DNA from: Pyrenophora tritici-repentis
Lineage: Eukaryota; Ascomycota; Dothideomycetes; Pleosporales; Pleosporaceae
Assembly: GCF_003171515.1 (NCBI RefSeq)
Contig: NC_089392.1
Location: 3,162,001 to 3,226,000 of the forward strand
Reading direction: 5' to 3'
DNA length: 64,000 nucleotides
Position 1 is the first letter of the stretch; every line of letters starts with the position of its first letter. A program made the translations under genes and the position numbers. Positions 11,367-23,197 of this stretch are shown here, piece by piece. The notes below the pieces were generated by a model. The model ran no database searches. It saw only the letters and a program-made list of their open reading frames with translations, and was not told where the DNA came from.

Positions 11367-12061
11367 TTACTTGTTGTTCAGCTCCTTCTCAATCTCCGCC
11401 TTGAGATCCTCGGGCTTCTTCGTGCTCGCCCACCTGCCCTTGACCTTGCCATCCCGTCCAATCAAGAACTTTTCAAAGTTCCACTTGACACGCTTCAAGC
11501 CCATGAGGCCGGGCTTCTCGTTCTTGAGCCATTCGAAAGCGGGGTCTGCGGTTGCGCCGTTGACCTATCATCATAACCATTAGCCATCATTCTCTTACAC
11601 ATTGTATCCAATACCCCCACCAAGGGAGGAAAAAAAAGACGGTGGCAAAGGAGAGAACACGTACATCAATCTTGCCCAGCACGGGGAAGCTAACACCGTA
11701 GTTCAACTGGCAAAACTCCTGAATCTCGTCGTTGGAACCCGGGTCCTGGCCGCCGAATTGGTTGCAGGGGAAACCTAGAATCTCAAAGTCGTTTGGGTGT
11801 GCGGCCTTGACTTCCTTGTAGAGTTTCTCGAGGCCCTCGAATTGCGGGGTGAAGCCGCATTTTGAGGCCGTGTTGACGACGAGGACGACTTTGCCGTTGA
11901 GCTTGGAGAGGTCGTAGGCGGCGCCTTTCTCTGCAGTAGCGTGTTAGTCGGATGTGTACGAAAGAGAACGGGGGAGAGAGAGGTGAGAGGATGTGAATGA
12001 GGAGGAGGCGAGACGTACTGTCCTTTGGCTTGAACTCGTAGAAGCTCGTTGCTGAAGCCAT
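11367..12061 (-). CDS. Thiol-dependent glutathione peroxidase (Gpx3/Hyr1-like)
   Basis: Peroxidase that reduces hydroperoxides, in fungi mostly with thioredoxin; the yeast relative Gpx3 is also a peroxide sensor. Three exons, in transcription order: 12061-12019, 11930-11665 and 11564-11367, introns GTACGT...GCAG and GTACGT...ATAG. The spliced protein begins [22 protein letters not shown]. The peroxidatic residue is Cys in [11 protein letters not shown], as usual for fungal enzymes in place of selenocysteine. The Gln of FPCNQFGGQ, the Trp-Asn of KWNFEKFLI and a downstream Cys in [10 protein letters not shown], in the place of the yeast Gpx3 resolving Cys, are all present. The reading frame stays open upstream of 12061 to an ATG at 12418; that extension is basic and looks like a mitochondrial presequence (see findings). 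Confidence 0.94.
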
Positions 12062-13630
12062 GGCTGGTTTCTTAGATGTGGTAAAGCTGAACGCTCTACT
12101 AAAAGCCTTCTGATACCTGAACACTTGCTGTATCTGTATGCGCGTCTTTCCAAAAAGCCGGTCGCGATGATCAAGTCGTAGAGTCGAAGCAGTATATCCA
12201 GTGGTGTGATAAGCAGATGCCACAGGAATAGCAGGAATAGTAGTCGTAAAGGAATCCCTAAGCTTTAAGACCAAAGCTCCCGCCCTCGTCACCCGCTGCG
12301 GGGCTGTGCCCCTAGCCCCTCCACCATTCACAACATGTGATACACCGGAGTTCCTACCCAACACCATCATTTTCGCCTTTGTCCCGCAGCGCTCGGTAAC
12401 GCAATTGCTCGCTCTCACACTTTAAGCGGCACCGTAAGCGTTATGGTCTAGACGCAAAACGTAAAAAAAAGCTTCCGGACCGGGATGGCTTACAAAGATG
12501 GCGTGCGCGCGCAAGATGGGACGAGGGGCTTTCCGAGCGAGCTCTGACTCTGGCTGCTCTCGGAGGTCCGCTGCTTGCTTGAGCCGAGGCTTGGGTCAAT
12601 GTGCCGGGCGAATAGAAGAGAGAGATGGATTGATTGGGTGGAGTGTCGATGACGTAGACGTAGTGGTGCGTCGATTTGAAATTATGGCCGCACCCGCTGG
12701 ATATGGGTGTGATCGGGGGGTTTGGAGGATTACGCCGAGATGGATGAGATCGGGGAGTTCTTCGAGATGATGCGAGGCCGCCGAGCAGAGTAATGTTGCA
12801 GGAGAGATGGCATTGTAGCGTGCGCACGCAGGAGTCATTTATACGTCCTGTTGGGGTGGGGGCATGAGGTATGGGCTGGTTGAGCGGTGCGCGGTTGCTC
12901 CTATGTACCGGTGCTGGGAAGGAAGTCGCGACAGTACAGTAACTCCAACGTGGTGCGTCTCATGAAAAAGCCGACATGGCATGACCATAAAGCACAATAT
13001 TTCAAGTCTCTCGTAATAAACAATCTTCACTTCACGCATTATGACGCAGATGTGTGAGATGAAGATACTGATAATGACACTATGTACAAACAAACTACCG
13101 GGACGACCAACCTCCGCCTAGCGGGCAATGGTGTCTATACAAGACTGACCTCTCACCCTGGTCATCCTCCCTTCCGAAACGCCGACTAAAGAAATACAAT
13201 TGAGATAAATCACTCCTCCGTTAACAATCGATCAATCTGATACATCAACCAAACTCATGCCAACCATTTTGCTATGAGTGGGACCGCAGTCCTTCTGACC
13301 CTCAATGGGGTGTGCTGTCGCCTTAAGGGCTGATCAGCGATCCTTCGGCATCCTAGTCCACGGCTGGGACATGTCCTTTGGGTAAGTATCCTTGGCTTGT
13401 GTCCAGAGGTATATCCATCCGGGAACATAGGCAGTCCATCCGAGACTTGTGGCAAGTCATGGTCCTTCATCCGCTAGGCACGCGGGAATTCCATCCGGGT
13501 TCGGAGAACGCAGAAAAGCAAACGCGATATATGTATGTTGGAAAAAAACAAGGGTAAAAATCCGGCTGTGTGCTGACAAACCTGCTTGGGCATGTCACAG
13601 CAGACAGAGTCTACCTGACACGTACTTCAT
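12062..13630. other. Intergenic upstream of the glutathione peroxidase
   Basis: About 1.57 kb. The first 360 bases are open in frame with the peroxidase and may encode an N-terminal extension. Beyond that no gene is supported. Between 13410 and 13500 the motif CATCCG recurs four times (three of them TCCATCCG) at irregular spacing; meaning unknown. Confidence 0.4.
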
Positions 13631-15441
13631 TCAGCCCCCGAAGACATCCCTGTACTGGGTGCAAATGTCGTGAAGTCCGACGACCTCCTTGGTCAGTTGG
13701 ATGTCGTCACCAAGATCACTAGGGGTAGTGAGGTTGGTCAAGATGTCGATGATGTGTTGCTTCTTGGTAAGGAAGTCCTTGGAAAGAGCATCGCGACGCT
13801 GCTGACGTTGTTGCTCAGCGGTGAGCTTGACTACCTTGACACGCTTCTCAGTAGGCTCCTCAGCAGAAGCCTTGCGCTTGCGAGAAGCAGACTTGCGAGC
13901 AGCCTGGCCCTGTACAGGAGACGGCTCTGTGGTGGGGCCGTCGTACTGGTGCACACGCTTCATGTGGTCGAAGAGGTTGTAGCGACGAGGGAAGCCGTGG
14001 CCGGGCATAGCTCGCTCACAATCCCTAAAGTGGCACAGGTGGGGCCTGGCACCGTGGCCGTGCATGCCATGCGCTTCACGCTCGTGACGGAGAAGGCATG
14101 CAGTAGAGGAGAACTGCACACCGACGCAAGTCTTCTTGTTGCAGCGGAAAGGCTTCAAGTGAGAGTCGACGTATTTGCTGTCATCGAGGTCAGATAACAT
14201 CCAAGTGTGAATGACGTGAAAGAACTTACTCGTAGTTGCACTTGAGAGCTGTGGGCTTGTGGCTGCAACCTGCCTTACCCTCCTCGGGGCAGTGGTACTT
14301 GCCATCCTTGTCTGGGCTTTGCTGGTAAAGTGGGTGGCTGCGGGCGACCTTGGTGCGCTCTTCCTCGAGCTTGGTCTCGGCATTCTCAGACTGGGACATT
14401 GTGTCTTCGTTGCCGTCAAGGGACTGAGGGGCAGACGCAGTCTTAGCATCGTCGTTGTCATTGCGAGAGCTGTGGAGGCGTGATTGTTCAAAGTCCAACC
14501 CTTGAGGGAAGTGGGCGCTGGTGGTGCTGGTCGGGGTACCGACAAAGGCACCAAAGCTGGTGTCTTGTGCAGATGCTCGCCGTGACTCATCTTGAGTGTA
14601 TGATGAGTTGCGGACAGTAGCAGGGCGCTCAATGGGGCCAAAGGTAGGGTTAGGCCACGTGCGCTGAGAAGAGAACATGGCATCGCTCGTGTTGTTGGCT
14701 GGCCATGATGTGAAGTTGAAAGAGCTGTCTTGGAAGCTCTGTTCGGTGCCCCATCGTGGCGAGTCGTTGATGGTAGAAGGGGTGAAGCGTGTCATGTTTG
14801 CTGTTGAGTACTGGTTGTAGTCCTGAGCAGTTGAGAAGTTAGCATATGAGAGGGATCCGTCCCTGGATTCCCATGGTCCTGATGTGGCAGATTGGTGCAT
14901 GTGGCTCATGTCCAGGGTTTCAGGGAAAACGCTGTAATTGTCGGAGCTCATGGTTGGCGAGTAGATGTCGCTGCCGACAAATTGTGAGCTCATCCGGCTT
15001 CGGCTTTCCTGGCGGTTTACTTCTGGCTTCCTGGCTCCGCGCCGGCTGGCGCTGCTCTGGCTCTGGTATGCGCTGTCCATGCTGCACTCAGAAGCAGTGT
15101 CCTTCAGTTCGAAGAAGTCTGATGTGTGCATGTCCTGGAACTCTGAAGAAAAAGAAAAGTCCTCTGCGGAAACAATGGGCGTTGGGATTTCCTTTCTCCA
15201 CTCAGTGATGTTTGAGATGTAGAAAGCGGGCTCCGGTGGTGAGTCGAAGAACGAGTCGCTGGACACCAAAGTTAGTATCCAAACATGCGCGTCAAACCTA
15301 GTTATAAAAAGAAAACGAGACAAAAGAAAACGCCATGTTAGTAAACCCGAATGCGAGGACCTACGCGACGATTAGTTAGCAAAGTCAAGAGGGGTCAGCA
15401 TTCAGCAGCACGCACCTGGAAGCCAGTGATATTTTTATCAT
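13631..15441 (-). CDS. C2H2-like zinc-finger protein, probable transcription factor
   Basis: Predicted 533 aa. Three exons, in transcription order: 15441-15416, 15258-14230 and 14177-13631. The 157-nt first intron has donor GTGCGT, a TACTAAC branch and acceptor TCCAG; exon 1 encodes only MIKISLASS. The N-terminal half is Ser/Thr/Asn-rich and disordered. From about residue 330 there is a Cys/His array: a Cys-rich lead-in (HCPEEGKAGCSHK, then LKCNYDKYVDSHLKPFRC across intron 2), a finger CNKKTC...HEREAH, and a finger CHFRDC...HMKRVH. A basic segment SASRKRKAS and a Gln/Arg-rich stretch follow, consistent with nuclear entry. Such atypical paired fingers are common in uncharacterised Pezizomycotina regulators. 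No target can be inferred. The gene-free 3.9 kb upstream may be a large promoter. Confidence 0.85.
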
Positions 15442-18400
15442 TGGCGACAGCCTGACGAGCCCCTAGAAGTGTCGGAACCACAGGAGCTGTCGAGCCGGAT
15501 TGGTTGAGGCATCTCAAGGCAAGTAGGCGGTGGGACAGATATCAGTACAGGAACATCCGGAATGAGGCCAGTACCAGTAAAACACAGGGCAAGCATCCAT
15601 AACATCTTGTGCTCCTTGAATCACACTCAAGTTAGTTTCGGATCATGGGGGTCGGTGAGGATAGGCAGTCTTCAGCCTACAGTACGTACTTCGTAACCGT
15701 CCAAACAATTCCAAATCAGCTCCATAGCCCGGACGGGCACGGGTTAGCACCCTGGCAGGATCCATGAGAGTCCAAGATGTGGTCATCCATGTGGCTGTGC
15801 AAAGTAGGTGTTTCCATTGGCAGTCCTTCGAGACCTGGAGTGGGATGGGCTCCTCATGGGCGAAATGTGTAAAGGCCTACTACTAGTCGTGCGTCGCCAA
15901 GTGCAGTCGAACAATAACATAGTTGAACGACATTACCGGAAGTTGCCTACGTTGTCCATACGGTGATGCAGGGCTGCATGCCGTTGTTGCAGATGATGTT
16001 CGATCGAATGCGATGTTGCGCATGTGACTAGTGAGGATCCACTCGTCCGTTCACCGCCGTTTCGAGAGCTTTGCATCTTAGCTCTGAACTCGGGGGCGTC
16101 GAGGCCTCGTGATTGTCGTGTCTACTAACACTGCGAGGGCAGTGTGCTACGCCTGTCGAAATCCTGGGAAGCTGGTCCAAATGATGATCCGGGCATGGTA
16201 AACTGAAGAAATGTGGCCTTGAAGCTGTCCATTACCGGGGCGGTAAATCCTGTGGAGAGTATCCTGTGGCATCCTTTGGGCATCCTTTGTGGGCTGTAGT
16301 GGCGGCAAAAATGAAAATAACAGTAGGAAAGAAATACATGATTCTAGCAACACAGGATGTCATAGTCATAGCTGAGAAAAGGCGCAAGTGAAAGCAAAAC
16401 AGTAGTAGGGGAAAACCATTGGGCAGTAAGTACCTGGATAGGGCTCCGTTTGGGCTCCGAATTGTCATCCTGAGCAAGGGCTCTTGTATGATTGTCGACG
16501 TTTGTGAGATTTTCAAGCAAATTTAGCTAGAAAAGTGGCTGGAAGGTGGTTTGTTGCGAAAACTATTGTCGACGTGTGGTACTTGTGTGGTGTGGAAGAG
16601 GGAGGGAGGAAACGAGCAGGACGAGAGTGTGCGGCGCGGACACAAGTGCTGACCGGTTGGTGGCTTAGTCCAAGTGCCAACGCATAGACATAGCAAAAGG
16701 CCCCACAATACGAGTCCGCGAGTAAAAAACCTGTTACGGCCCTTTCGGCGGTTCCAAAGCCAATGGGTTAAATTTCGTATTCTGGCGACTGGGTTGGGAC
16801 GGGTCAACTTCTTATCACTTTGCGTGCAGCGCTAACGTCACAGAGAGGGCGCTCGGTTCTCGAGGTATCCTACCCCTCGTCGACTGAGAGTGCAAGGCCA
16901 GCATTCCGCGTCGTCGGCGAAATGCTTCCTGTCGCTCACGGAAGGATTTGTGGGCCTTCAAACTAAATAGCAGCCAGGGGTACGGCCAAGGGGCAGCGAT
17001 CAACGCTGCCAACCGCCAACCGCCAACCGCGAAGCCGGATGGCGGCTCGACAGCGCCGCCAAACCTGCAAAATCAGCGACTGTTCAGCCGACGGCGCACA
17101 AGATCCATGTGGCTTCTCGTCTAGTCCCGCGATCAACACGGAAACAAAAGATTAATGCGGCTCATGCTCTCAAATCAATTTGCGTGCAGCCTTGTCGACG
17201 CTCAGGATTGCGCGGCATGCGGACCACCGGGGAGTGAACGCGCAATATGGAATAAACTTTGCTTCACACGGCTTGCACGGGCTACGGGACAACGGTTGTG
17301 TCGTCCCTCCCGCTGCCTCACCTGTAACGCCTGGCATATACTCCCGCAGTCCCATGTTATTCATGTCCAAAAAATCAGGGTAGGGCTTATTTCTGTACAT
17401 GTACAGTAAGCACAAACGTGCCGGTAGGGCTACATGTGACAAGGCTTCACAACAGCTCGTGGGAGCACATGAGCGAATCTCACTGTAACACGGATTTCCC
17501 TGGGGAGCCAGATTAGGCGTGCAGCCTGTCACAAACGTCGTCGGCGGCTGTTTTTGAGCAACGAGGTACAGCATTTGGCATTGCCATATTGCGACCATGC
17601 ACTTCTTAGCGGCCCTGACCCTGCCTTATAGCGCAACGCCCACGGTAGGTCGCATGTTTTGATTGTCTATTCGAAGTCAGAAGGTGCTCAGATGGCCAAG
17701 AGAAATGTAATTCAAATGATGTGGTTTGTAATCAGATAGGAGCGAAAGACAATGCTGTTTCGTTCCTCATTGTCCAATGGACTAAGATGAACTATGCTTT
17801 GAAAATTGTGGTATCATCAGGAGAGGGAGGGTCGGGAGCGAATCGTAGTTCACGTACCTTTGGTTGGCGTTCGCTTCTCCGCTGAAGTGCAGCAATGAGA
17901 ATCTACGGTGGTAAGTCCATTTGGAGCAATCGACGCGGACGTCGAAGCACTGCCTCGGACGGCGTGTATTGCATTTGCGCCAGGAATGCTGGCGTTGCAT
18001 TGAGGATGGAGGAAGAGGTGCGACATATGCGCTGAGATGCGACAGGATTTTCACTCATCGGCCCGTCTTTTCAGTGGCCGAGCGATCTTCATCAGTGCCT
18101 GCCTATCTTCCTATGAAGAAACAGCTTGATGCCCGACAACAGGGAGCTTCAAACTTTAAAGAACGGCACATTCTCGTATTCCAGGATTTCGGAGGTCGTT
18201 AACAGAGATTGTGCCGAGCTCGGAAAGCACAGCGGCATCGGAGGGGCGAAGATGAAATGTTGATGAAGAGTCGGTCTGCAGTGCGAACGCGAAAAAAAGA
18301 ACTGATGACCTCGCTTAGCGAAAGGGGCAGCTCGTTGTCTTAGTCAGCATCGACGTCATCGTTCAGCCTCCCGACAATGAACACCGGAACACTTTGCTTT

Positions 18401-19303
18401 CCCCTTCCCTTTCCCGGGACCCTTTGACACGCTGAACAAACCACAGGGTCTAACGTGTAACGCGATACAACGAGCCATCAAGGCACCCGAGAATATTCTG
18501 CCATTACGTCAACGAACCAACTTCACAAAGAAGCAATTTAAATCGATGCATGTAGTGCCTTCTGGTGTACCACTCCTACGCTCCATTGGGGTCCAACTTT
18601 CCACGTTATGACAGAGCGGCCATGTTGCAACAACGTGCGTAGCTTCTATAGCTCAAACACACCGTCGTCAACGTCGTCATTGGACCCTTTTACCCCAAAT
18701 CTGAAGCCTGAAGGGTCGGACAGCTGCCACTATCACAGATCGGTCCTTCCGCGCCTACGCGATCTGCCTTGAATAGCTAGCGCGATCGGACTCACGATTG
18801 ATCCAGGGGCAGTGCTCCATATTCTGGAATCGTCCAGCCTGTCTTCGAGACCACAGGTCTTGACAGAGGTCTTGTGGTTCGATATCACATGCCTGTAGAC
18901 GTTATGTTGGCAGTCCGTATTTCCGATCCTCGAGACGTATAGTACACGCTGAATCATCAACGTCTCATTCGTCGCAGACGGGCGTTAGCTCTGATCAGCA
19001 TCAATAAACTCAGCCTGGCGTTCAGCACTTATCCTATCGCGTCAATGTTACTGGTTCCAGGGTCCAACCCGCAGGTTCACAATGCGGGGGAATCTCAGCC
19101 GCCAGCTGATTGGTACGATCCTATATCGTCTGCGTAATGGTCATGCCACATGCGATCGCATGCTGTGAGCAGCAGACTGAGGAGAAGCATATGAAGGGAG
19201 CCGATATCCTGTAGAATCACTATCAAATCATCAGCAGCAACACACTCTTCATACACCAATCAATCAACACTACCACATCAATTTATCCCATACAATTTTC
19301 GCA
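15442..19303. other. 3.9-kb gene-free stretch
   Basis: No convincing gene on either strand. Open frames of 60-142 codons (for example 17170-17598 minus and 17782-18054 minus) have no motif or domain that I recognise. The stretch separates the divergently transcribed zinc-finger gene (minus) and the small conserved gene at 19304 (plus), so it may be a long regulatory region or hold non-coding transcripts. A triplicated heptamer at 17008-17028 is listed separately. Confidence 0.45.
17008..17028 (+). repeat. GCCAACC heptamer, three tandem copies
   Basis: Three perfect adjacent copies of GCCAACC, within the long gene-free region. It may be a clustered factor-binding site or chance; only the repetition is seen directly. 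Confidence 0.7.
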
Positions 19304-19717
19304 ATGTCTTCCCCATTCAAGAAGGTCTTTGGAGACAACACTACACCAGTCATGCCACAAGCACCCAAGCAAGAATCCGACAGACGGGCCTCAGAGTCGT
19401 CAATTGGTTCTTCACCCTCTTACGACGGCCGCCGCAGGGTATGTCTCCAGTACCCTAGTCTATGGAGTGATCCCATTGCACATCATTCTAACAATATGTA
19501 GTCGTCAGCCGCACAGCGATTTGCGAACCTAGAGGCCATGAAGCGTGGTAACGAGCAAAGTCAAGCCAGGAGACAATCAATCAACGAGATTTACGGAAAG
19601 CCTACCTTCATCGGTACCTTGTGGAACAAGTGAGTATATTGATCTACATGCCCTTGTATGGCACTGACAATCCGCAGTTTTACTCGTGGTCCCGTTAGCC
19701 CTCCTTCTCAGAAGTAG
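19304..19717 (+). CDS. Small conserved fungal protein of unknown function
   Basis: Predicted 100 aa from three exons: 19304-19438, 19502-19629 and 19678-19717, with introns GTATGT...GTAG (branch TTCTAAC) and GTGAGT...GCAG. The phases close to a short C terminus, WNNFTRGPVSPPSQK. The protein opens MSSPFKKVFGDNT, is Ser/Arg-rich, and has a short predicted helix SAAQRFANLEAMKRGNE. The combination of a SSAAQRF-type segment, a basic Arg-Arg-Ser stretch and a final GTLWNNFTRG motif resembles a family of small proteins seen widely in Pezizomycotina, but I cannot name it or give a function. There is no signal peptide or membrane segment. The A/C-rich leader (CCCATACAATTTTCGCA) supports the start. Confidence 0.75.
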
Positions 19718-20324
19718 AGTTCTGGAGGTTTCACAGTTGTCGATAGACTGAACCTTGGAGCGGACATATACTGCCGCCGGCAACACGGTGCCGATACGAT
19801 GGACTACAGTTGGCGTTCCAGCTATTATTGCTGGGGGTGGAAGGGGAGGAGTGTTTCTGTCGAGAGACGACACGCATGTCTGGAAGCGTGATAGTGGAGG
19901 TTTGGACCCCGCATTATGATCATGAGCATTTGTACAATACCAGTTGGATTTTATCTATCTTATAGCGGAAATATACAAGTTATCGCAACCCAAAGTGTAA
20001 TCAAGTGACGATGTCTGGAGAATATCTTGGCTAAAGCTTAGACCAGTGCGGGGAGGCCCACCATGTTGTGATTGGGCGCTCATGAAAGTGACGTTGTGGC
20101 AGGAACATGCGACTTTGCTTGAACAACCCCTATGGTTATTGTACTCACGCATTTCTGCACAACACCCGCGTACGTGCACTGTTTTCAATCAGCTTCACGT
20201 CCGTCGTAAACCGGCCCAAGACGACCACTGTGTCAACGTCATCAGCCTAGTACCCCTCTACGAACACATCTTCGTTACCTGGTAGAATCGCGCCAGCTTC
20301 CCGACCATATCACAAACAGTCAAA
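19718..20324. other. Intergenic, small gene to SNARE gene
   Basis: Six hundred bases with no supported gene. It should hold the 3' end of the small gene and the promoter and leader of the SNARE gene. Confidence 0.45.
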
Positions 20325-21279
20325 ATGGCAACCAAATCGCGTTCCTCAGCATACGGTGACACAACTAGCATCAATCTGAACCGTCTGCTATCGAGGTTGG
20401 ATTCGATAGTACTGCTAGACCCATCACCCCAGTTGCGCAAGTCGGCGTATGAACGCGCACGTGTTAGTGCTGTATGCCATTCAACCGCCTTAGCATTCGC
20501 CTGTATTCAACTGACTGTTGGCACAGAATATTGAACATGCGCGAACGCTGCTTCTCAGTCTCGAACATTCAGCCTCCAAGATCCCTTCCAAATCGAAAAA
20601 AGCCGAACTGCAAAGCGATTTGTCAAAGAAGCGCGAGCTCATTAAGCAGCTGAACCAGCGGATATACGAGCTGAATCAGCTAGACGATACAGAGTCGGAA
20701 GCATCTGTGGATTCGGATGAGGAAGACGAAGATCAATTCCCATCATATGCGCCTAAAGTGAAGACAGAAGCTGGGCGTGATATTTCAACGTCGACAGAAG
20801 GCAACGAAGCATTCCAAAACGCAGCACAGGGCCTTGCATCAGAACTAAGGAGAAGAGGCAAGGCAGATACTGAAGTAGCAGGCGCACAAGCGGCATCTGG
20901 AAATTCATTATTGCCTTCCAAGTCTACCACGACCACAGGCGACCCGACACTTGCGCATACTGAGGCGCTCCTCTCACATGAACGAACCGAACAAGAGTCA
21001 CTCACGGCGAACCTCCTCGATATGGCGAAGCAATTGAAGCAGCAGTCAATACACTTTGGCAATACGCTCGAGGGGGATAAGAGCATCGTGGATCGAACGC
21101 TTGCTGGTCTAGACAAGAACACGCTGAACATGGATGCTGCGAGTAGGACCATGGGCACACTGCGAAGGATGACAGAGGGCAAGGGATGGTGGGATCGGAT
21201 GAAGCTCTATGCCATGATCGCTGGGCTATGGCTGATCGCCTTCCTCATCGTCTTCATTGGGCCCAAGATACGTTTCTAG
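20325..21279 (+). CDS. Use1-type SNARE, ER retrograde transport
   Basis: Predicted 299-aa tail-anchored Q-SNARE of the Use1/Slt1 family, which acts with Sec20, Ufe1 and the Dsl1 tether in fusion of Golgi-derived vesicles with the ER. Two exons: 20325-20471 and 20527-21279; the 55-nt intron is GTATGC...ACAG. The N-terminal helix (NLNRLLSRLDSIVLLD, then NIEHARTLLLSLEHSA across the intron) matches the Use1 N domain. An acidic, Ser-rich middle follows (ESEASVDSDEEDEDQF). The SNARE-like heptad region lies at about residues 205-265 (QESLTANLLDMAKQLKQQS onward). One hydrophobic anchor, AMIAGLWLIAFLIVFIG, ends close to the C terminus (PKIRF), as tail anchors do. Family assignment rests on architecture and recognised segments. 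Confidence 0.85.
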
Positions 21280-21694
21280 AGCAGTGTTCGTCTGTTCTGG
21301 GCGAAGAATATGGTTTCTGTTCTTACGAATCACAGCCAGAGCATGTCATGGGTTATGGCGTCTACACAGGCCAGCATTGATCGACTTTGTGGGCCTACAC
21401 ATAGCTCTGGCGCCGAAGAAATTCCAGCCAGTATACTTATAATATATAGCAATACGTCCAGCTACAATGGCATTGTTGTCAAGGCTCCACCCATGACATG
21501 GCAGTCCGATCCTCGCCGCCCAGCCACACCTGGGCAGATCGATCAGGACCCTGCGCATCTCCAGCGCATTCTGCATGTAGCCGCTTAGCGGCTCGGAGCT
21601 ACAAGTCATTGACCCGCAAATCCAGGAACAACAACACAACACAGCATTATTAATACCCCATTGACTCTCTTGGAATCTATAGAATCGCGCAAAG
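21280..21694. other. Intergenic, SNARE gene to Smr gene
   Basis: Four hundred bases with no supported gene; leader and promoter of the Smr-domain gene. Confidence 0.4.
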
Positions 21695-22542
21695 ATGGCA
21701 GCTATGGAAATGTCCTCGTTGGGCGCACGCTGTATGTACCCAACCAGCCAACCATTCTCCCTCCCAATTCAAACTCCCATCGCGCACGCAAACCTATACT
21801 AATAAACCGGCGCACAGCTCTAAACCACAACTCCTCGGATGCAGAAGCCGAGTATGACCGTCTCCGAGACCTTGCGCGACAAGAAGCCGCCAAACGATCC
21901 TCATGCTTCGACCGCGCGCATCAGGCCTACGAATCCGGCGACGGCGCACGCGCCCACGAGCTCTCGGAAGAAGGAAAGGCCCATGCCGCCAAAATGGACC
22001 AATACAACCGACAGGCGCGCGACTACATATTTCGGGAGAACAATGCTGAAGGTCGCGTTGCCAGCGACACCATCGACCTGCACGGCCTCTTCGTCGAAGA
22101 AGCAGAGGACGTACTAGAAGAGCGTATCAGAGTAGCACGTCAACGCGGCGAGAACCATCTCCACGTCATCGTGGGCAAGGGCAACCACAGCAAGAACCAT
22201 GTTCAGAAGATTAAACCACGCGTGGAACAGGTGTGTCGTGAGTTGGGGTTGCAGTATAGGACGGAGGAGAACGAGGGTAGAATCTTTGTTAATCTCCAGG
22301 GTGGTGATGTACATGAGATGCCGCCGCCGCCGCAGGCGCCGAGTTATGGGGGATATCCTGGACAGCATGGTGGTGGGCAGCAACATGGTGGTCAACATCA
22401 TGGCGGCCAACAGCACGGTGGACAGCAACATGGTGGACAACAGCAAGGGCAACAGCAGGGTCAGAACGACGAGATTGAGCAGATGGTTAAGAAGGGTTTG
22501 CCCAAGTTGCTCAAGATGTTCAAGTGCTGCACTGTTATGTAG
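21695..22542 (+). CDS. DUF1771-Smr domain protein with C-terminal CaaX box
   Basis: Predicted 253 aa from two exons: 21695-21731 (MAAMEMSSLGAR) and 21818-22542; intron GTATGT...ACAG. Residues about 20-85 form the DUF1771 helical region (EYDRLRDLARQEAAKRSSCF...). The Smr domain follows at about 90-170: TIDLHGLFVEEAEDVL carries the DLHG motif and HVIVGKGNHSKN the GxGxHS-type motif, both typical of this nucleic-acid-binding or nuclease fold. Next is a Gly/Gln/His-rich tract with about five GGQQH-type repeats. The protein ends KMFKCCTVM: CTVM fits a CaaX prenylation signal, and the adjacent Cys could be acylated. As far as I recall, yeast YPL199C shares the DUF1771-Smr plan and has been predicted to be lipid-modified. 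Function remains unknown. Confidence 0.9.
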
Positions 22543-23197
22543 AGTTGTTTTGTATATATACAGGCAAGGGGTTTGATGGGTCTCGGAGAAGAACTTGTTG
22601 TACATACTCGTTGGGTGGCTTGTAGAAGGCGATATTTCTTTCGATACCCGGTGATGAGTTTTGGATAGCTATGACGGTGAACGACTACCTGTGCATCATA
22701 CTGAGATATGGTTTATCATGGCAGTGAAGATACAAGCAATGCATAGTTCTTCTTTGGAAACCAACTAGGTTCGTCCTTTTCCTTTGAAGCTTCATGCAGG
22801 GCACCGATACTTGAGGCGCTTGACACGCAGGGTTATTGCATTTCTCGGTAGCAATACAATGGCCCAAAAGACAACATACGTATAAGAGCCCTTTTCGGAC
22901 TCGATAACGAGGCATCTCTCGGTACTACCAAACCTTTTTCTCACGCTTCATGTGGACGAGTGGTTCACCAAGCTGCCGATAGGCTGTGCGCTTGCATATG
23001 CCGGTACTGACCTGCGTGTCCTGTCCTTTCCATCTACTGACGCACTGTGGGTGCTGGATATGTCTGTCATCATACCATGTGCGGAGTATAAGAGGGACTT
23101 TGGACCCTAACCTGTGGTTATCCAAGCTACACTTCCATCTTCTTCTGTCTTGTCCCCTCCTGACCCACACATTGGCGGCAGTAATCCGCTGCCAACC
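22543..23197. other. Intergenic
   Basis: About 650 bases. Nothing is supported beyond the likely 3' end of the Smr gene and the leader of the next gene. Confidence 0.4.

Noticed and set aside
17170..17598. Minus-strand frame of 142 codons, Cys-rich
   Set aside because: No signal peptide, no ordered Cys pattern, no good start context and no recognisable motif.
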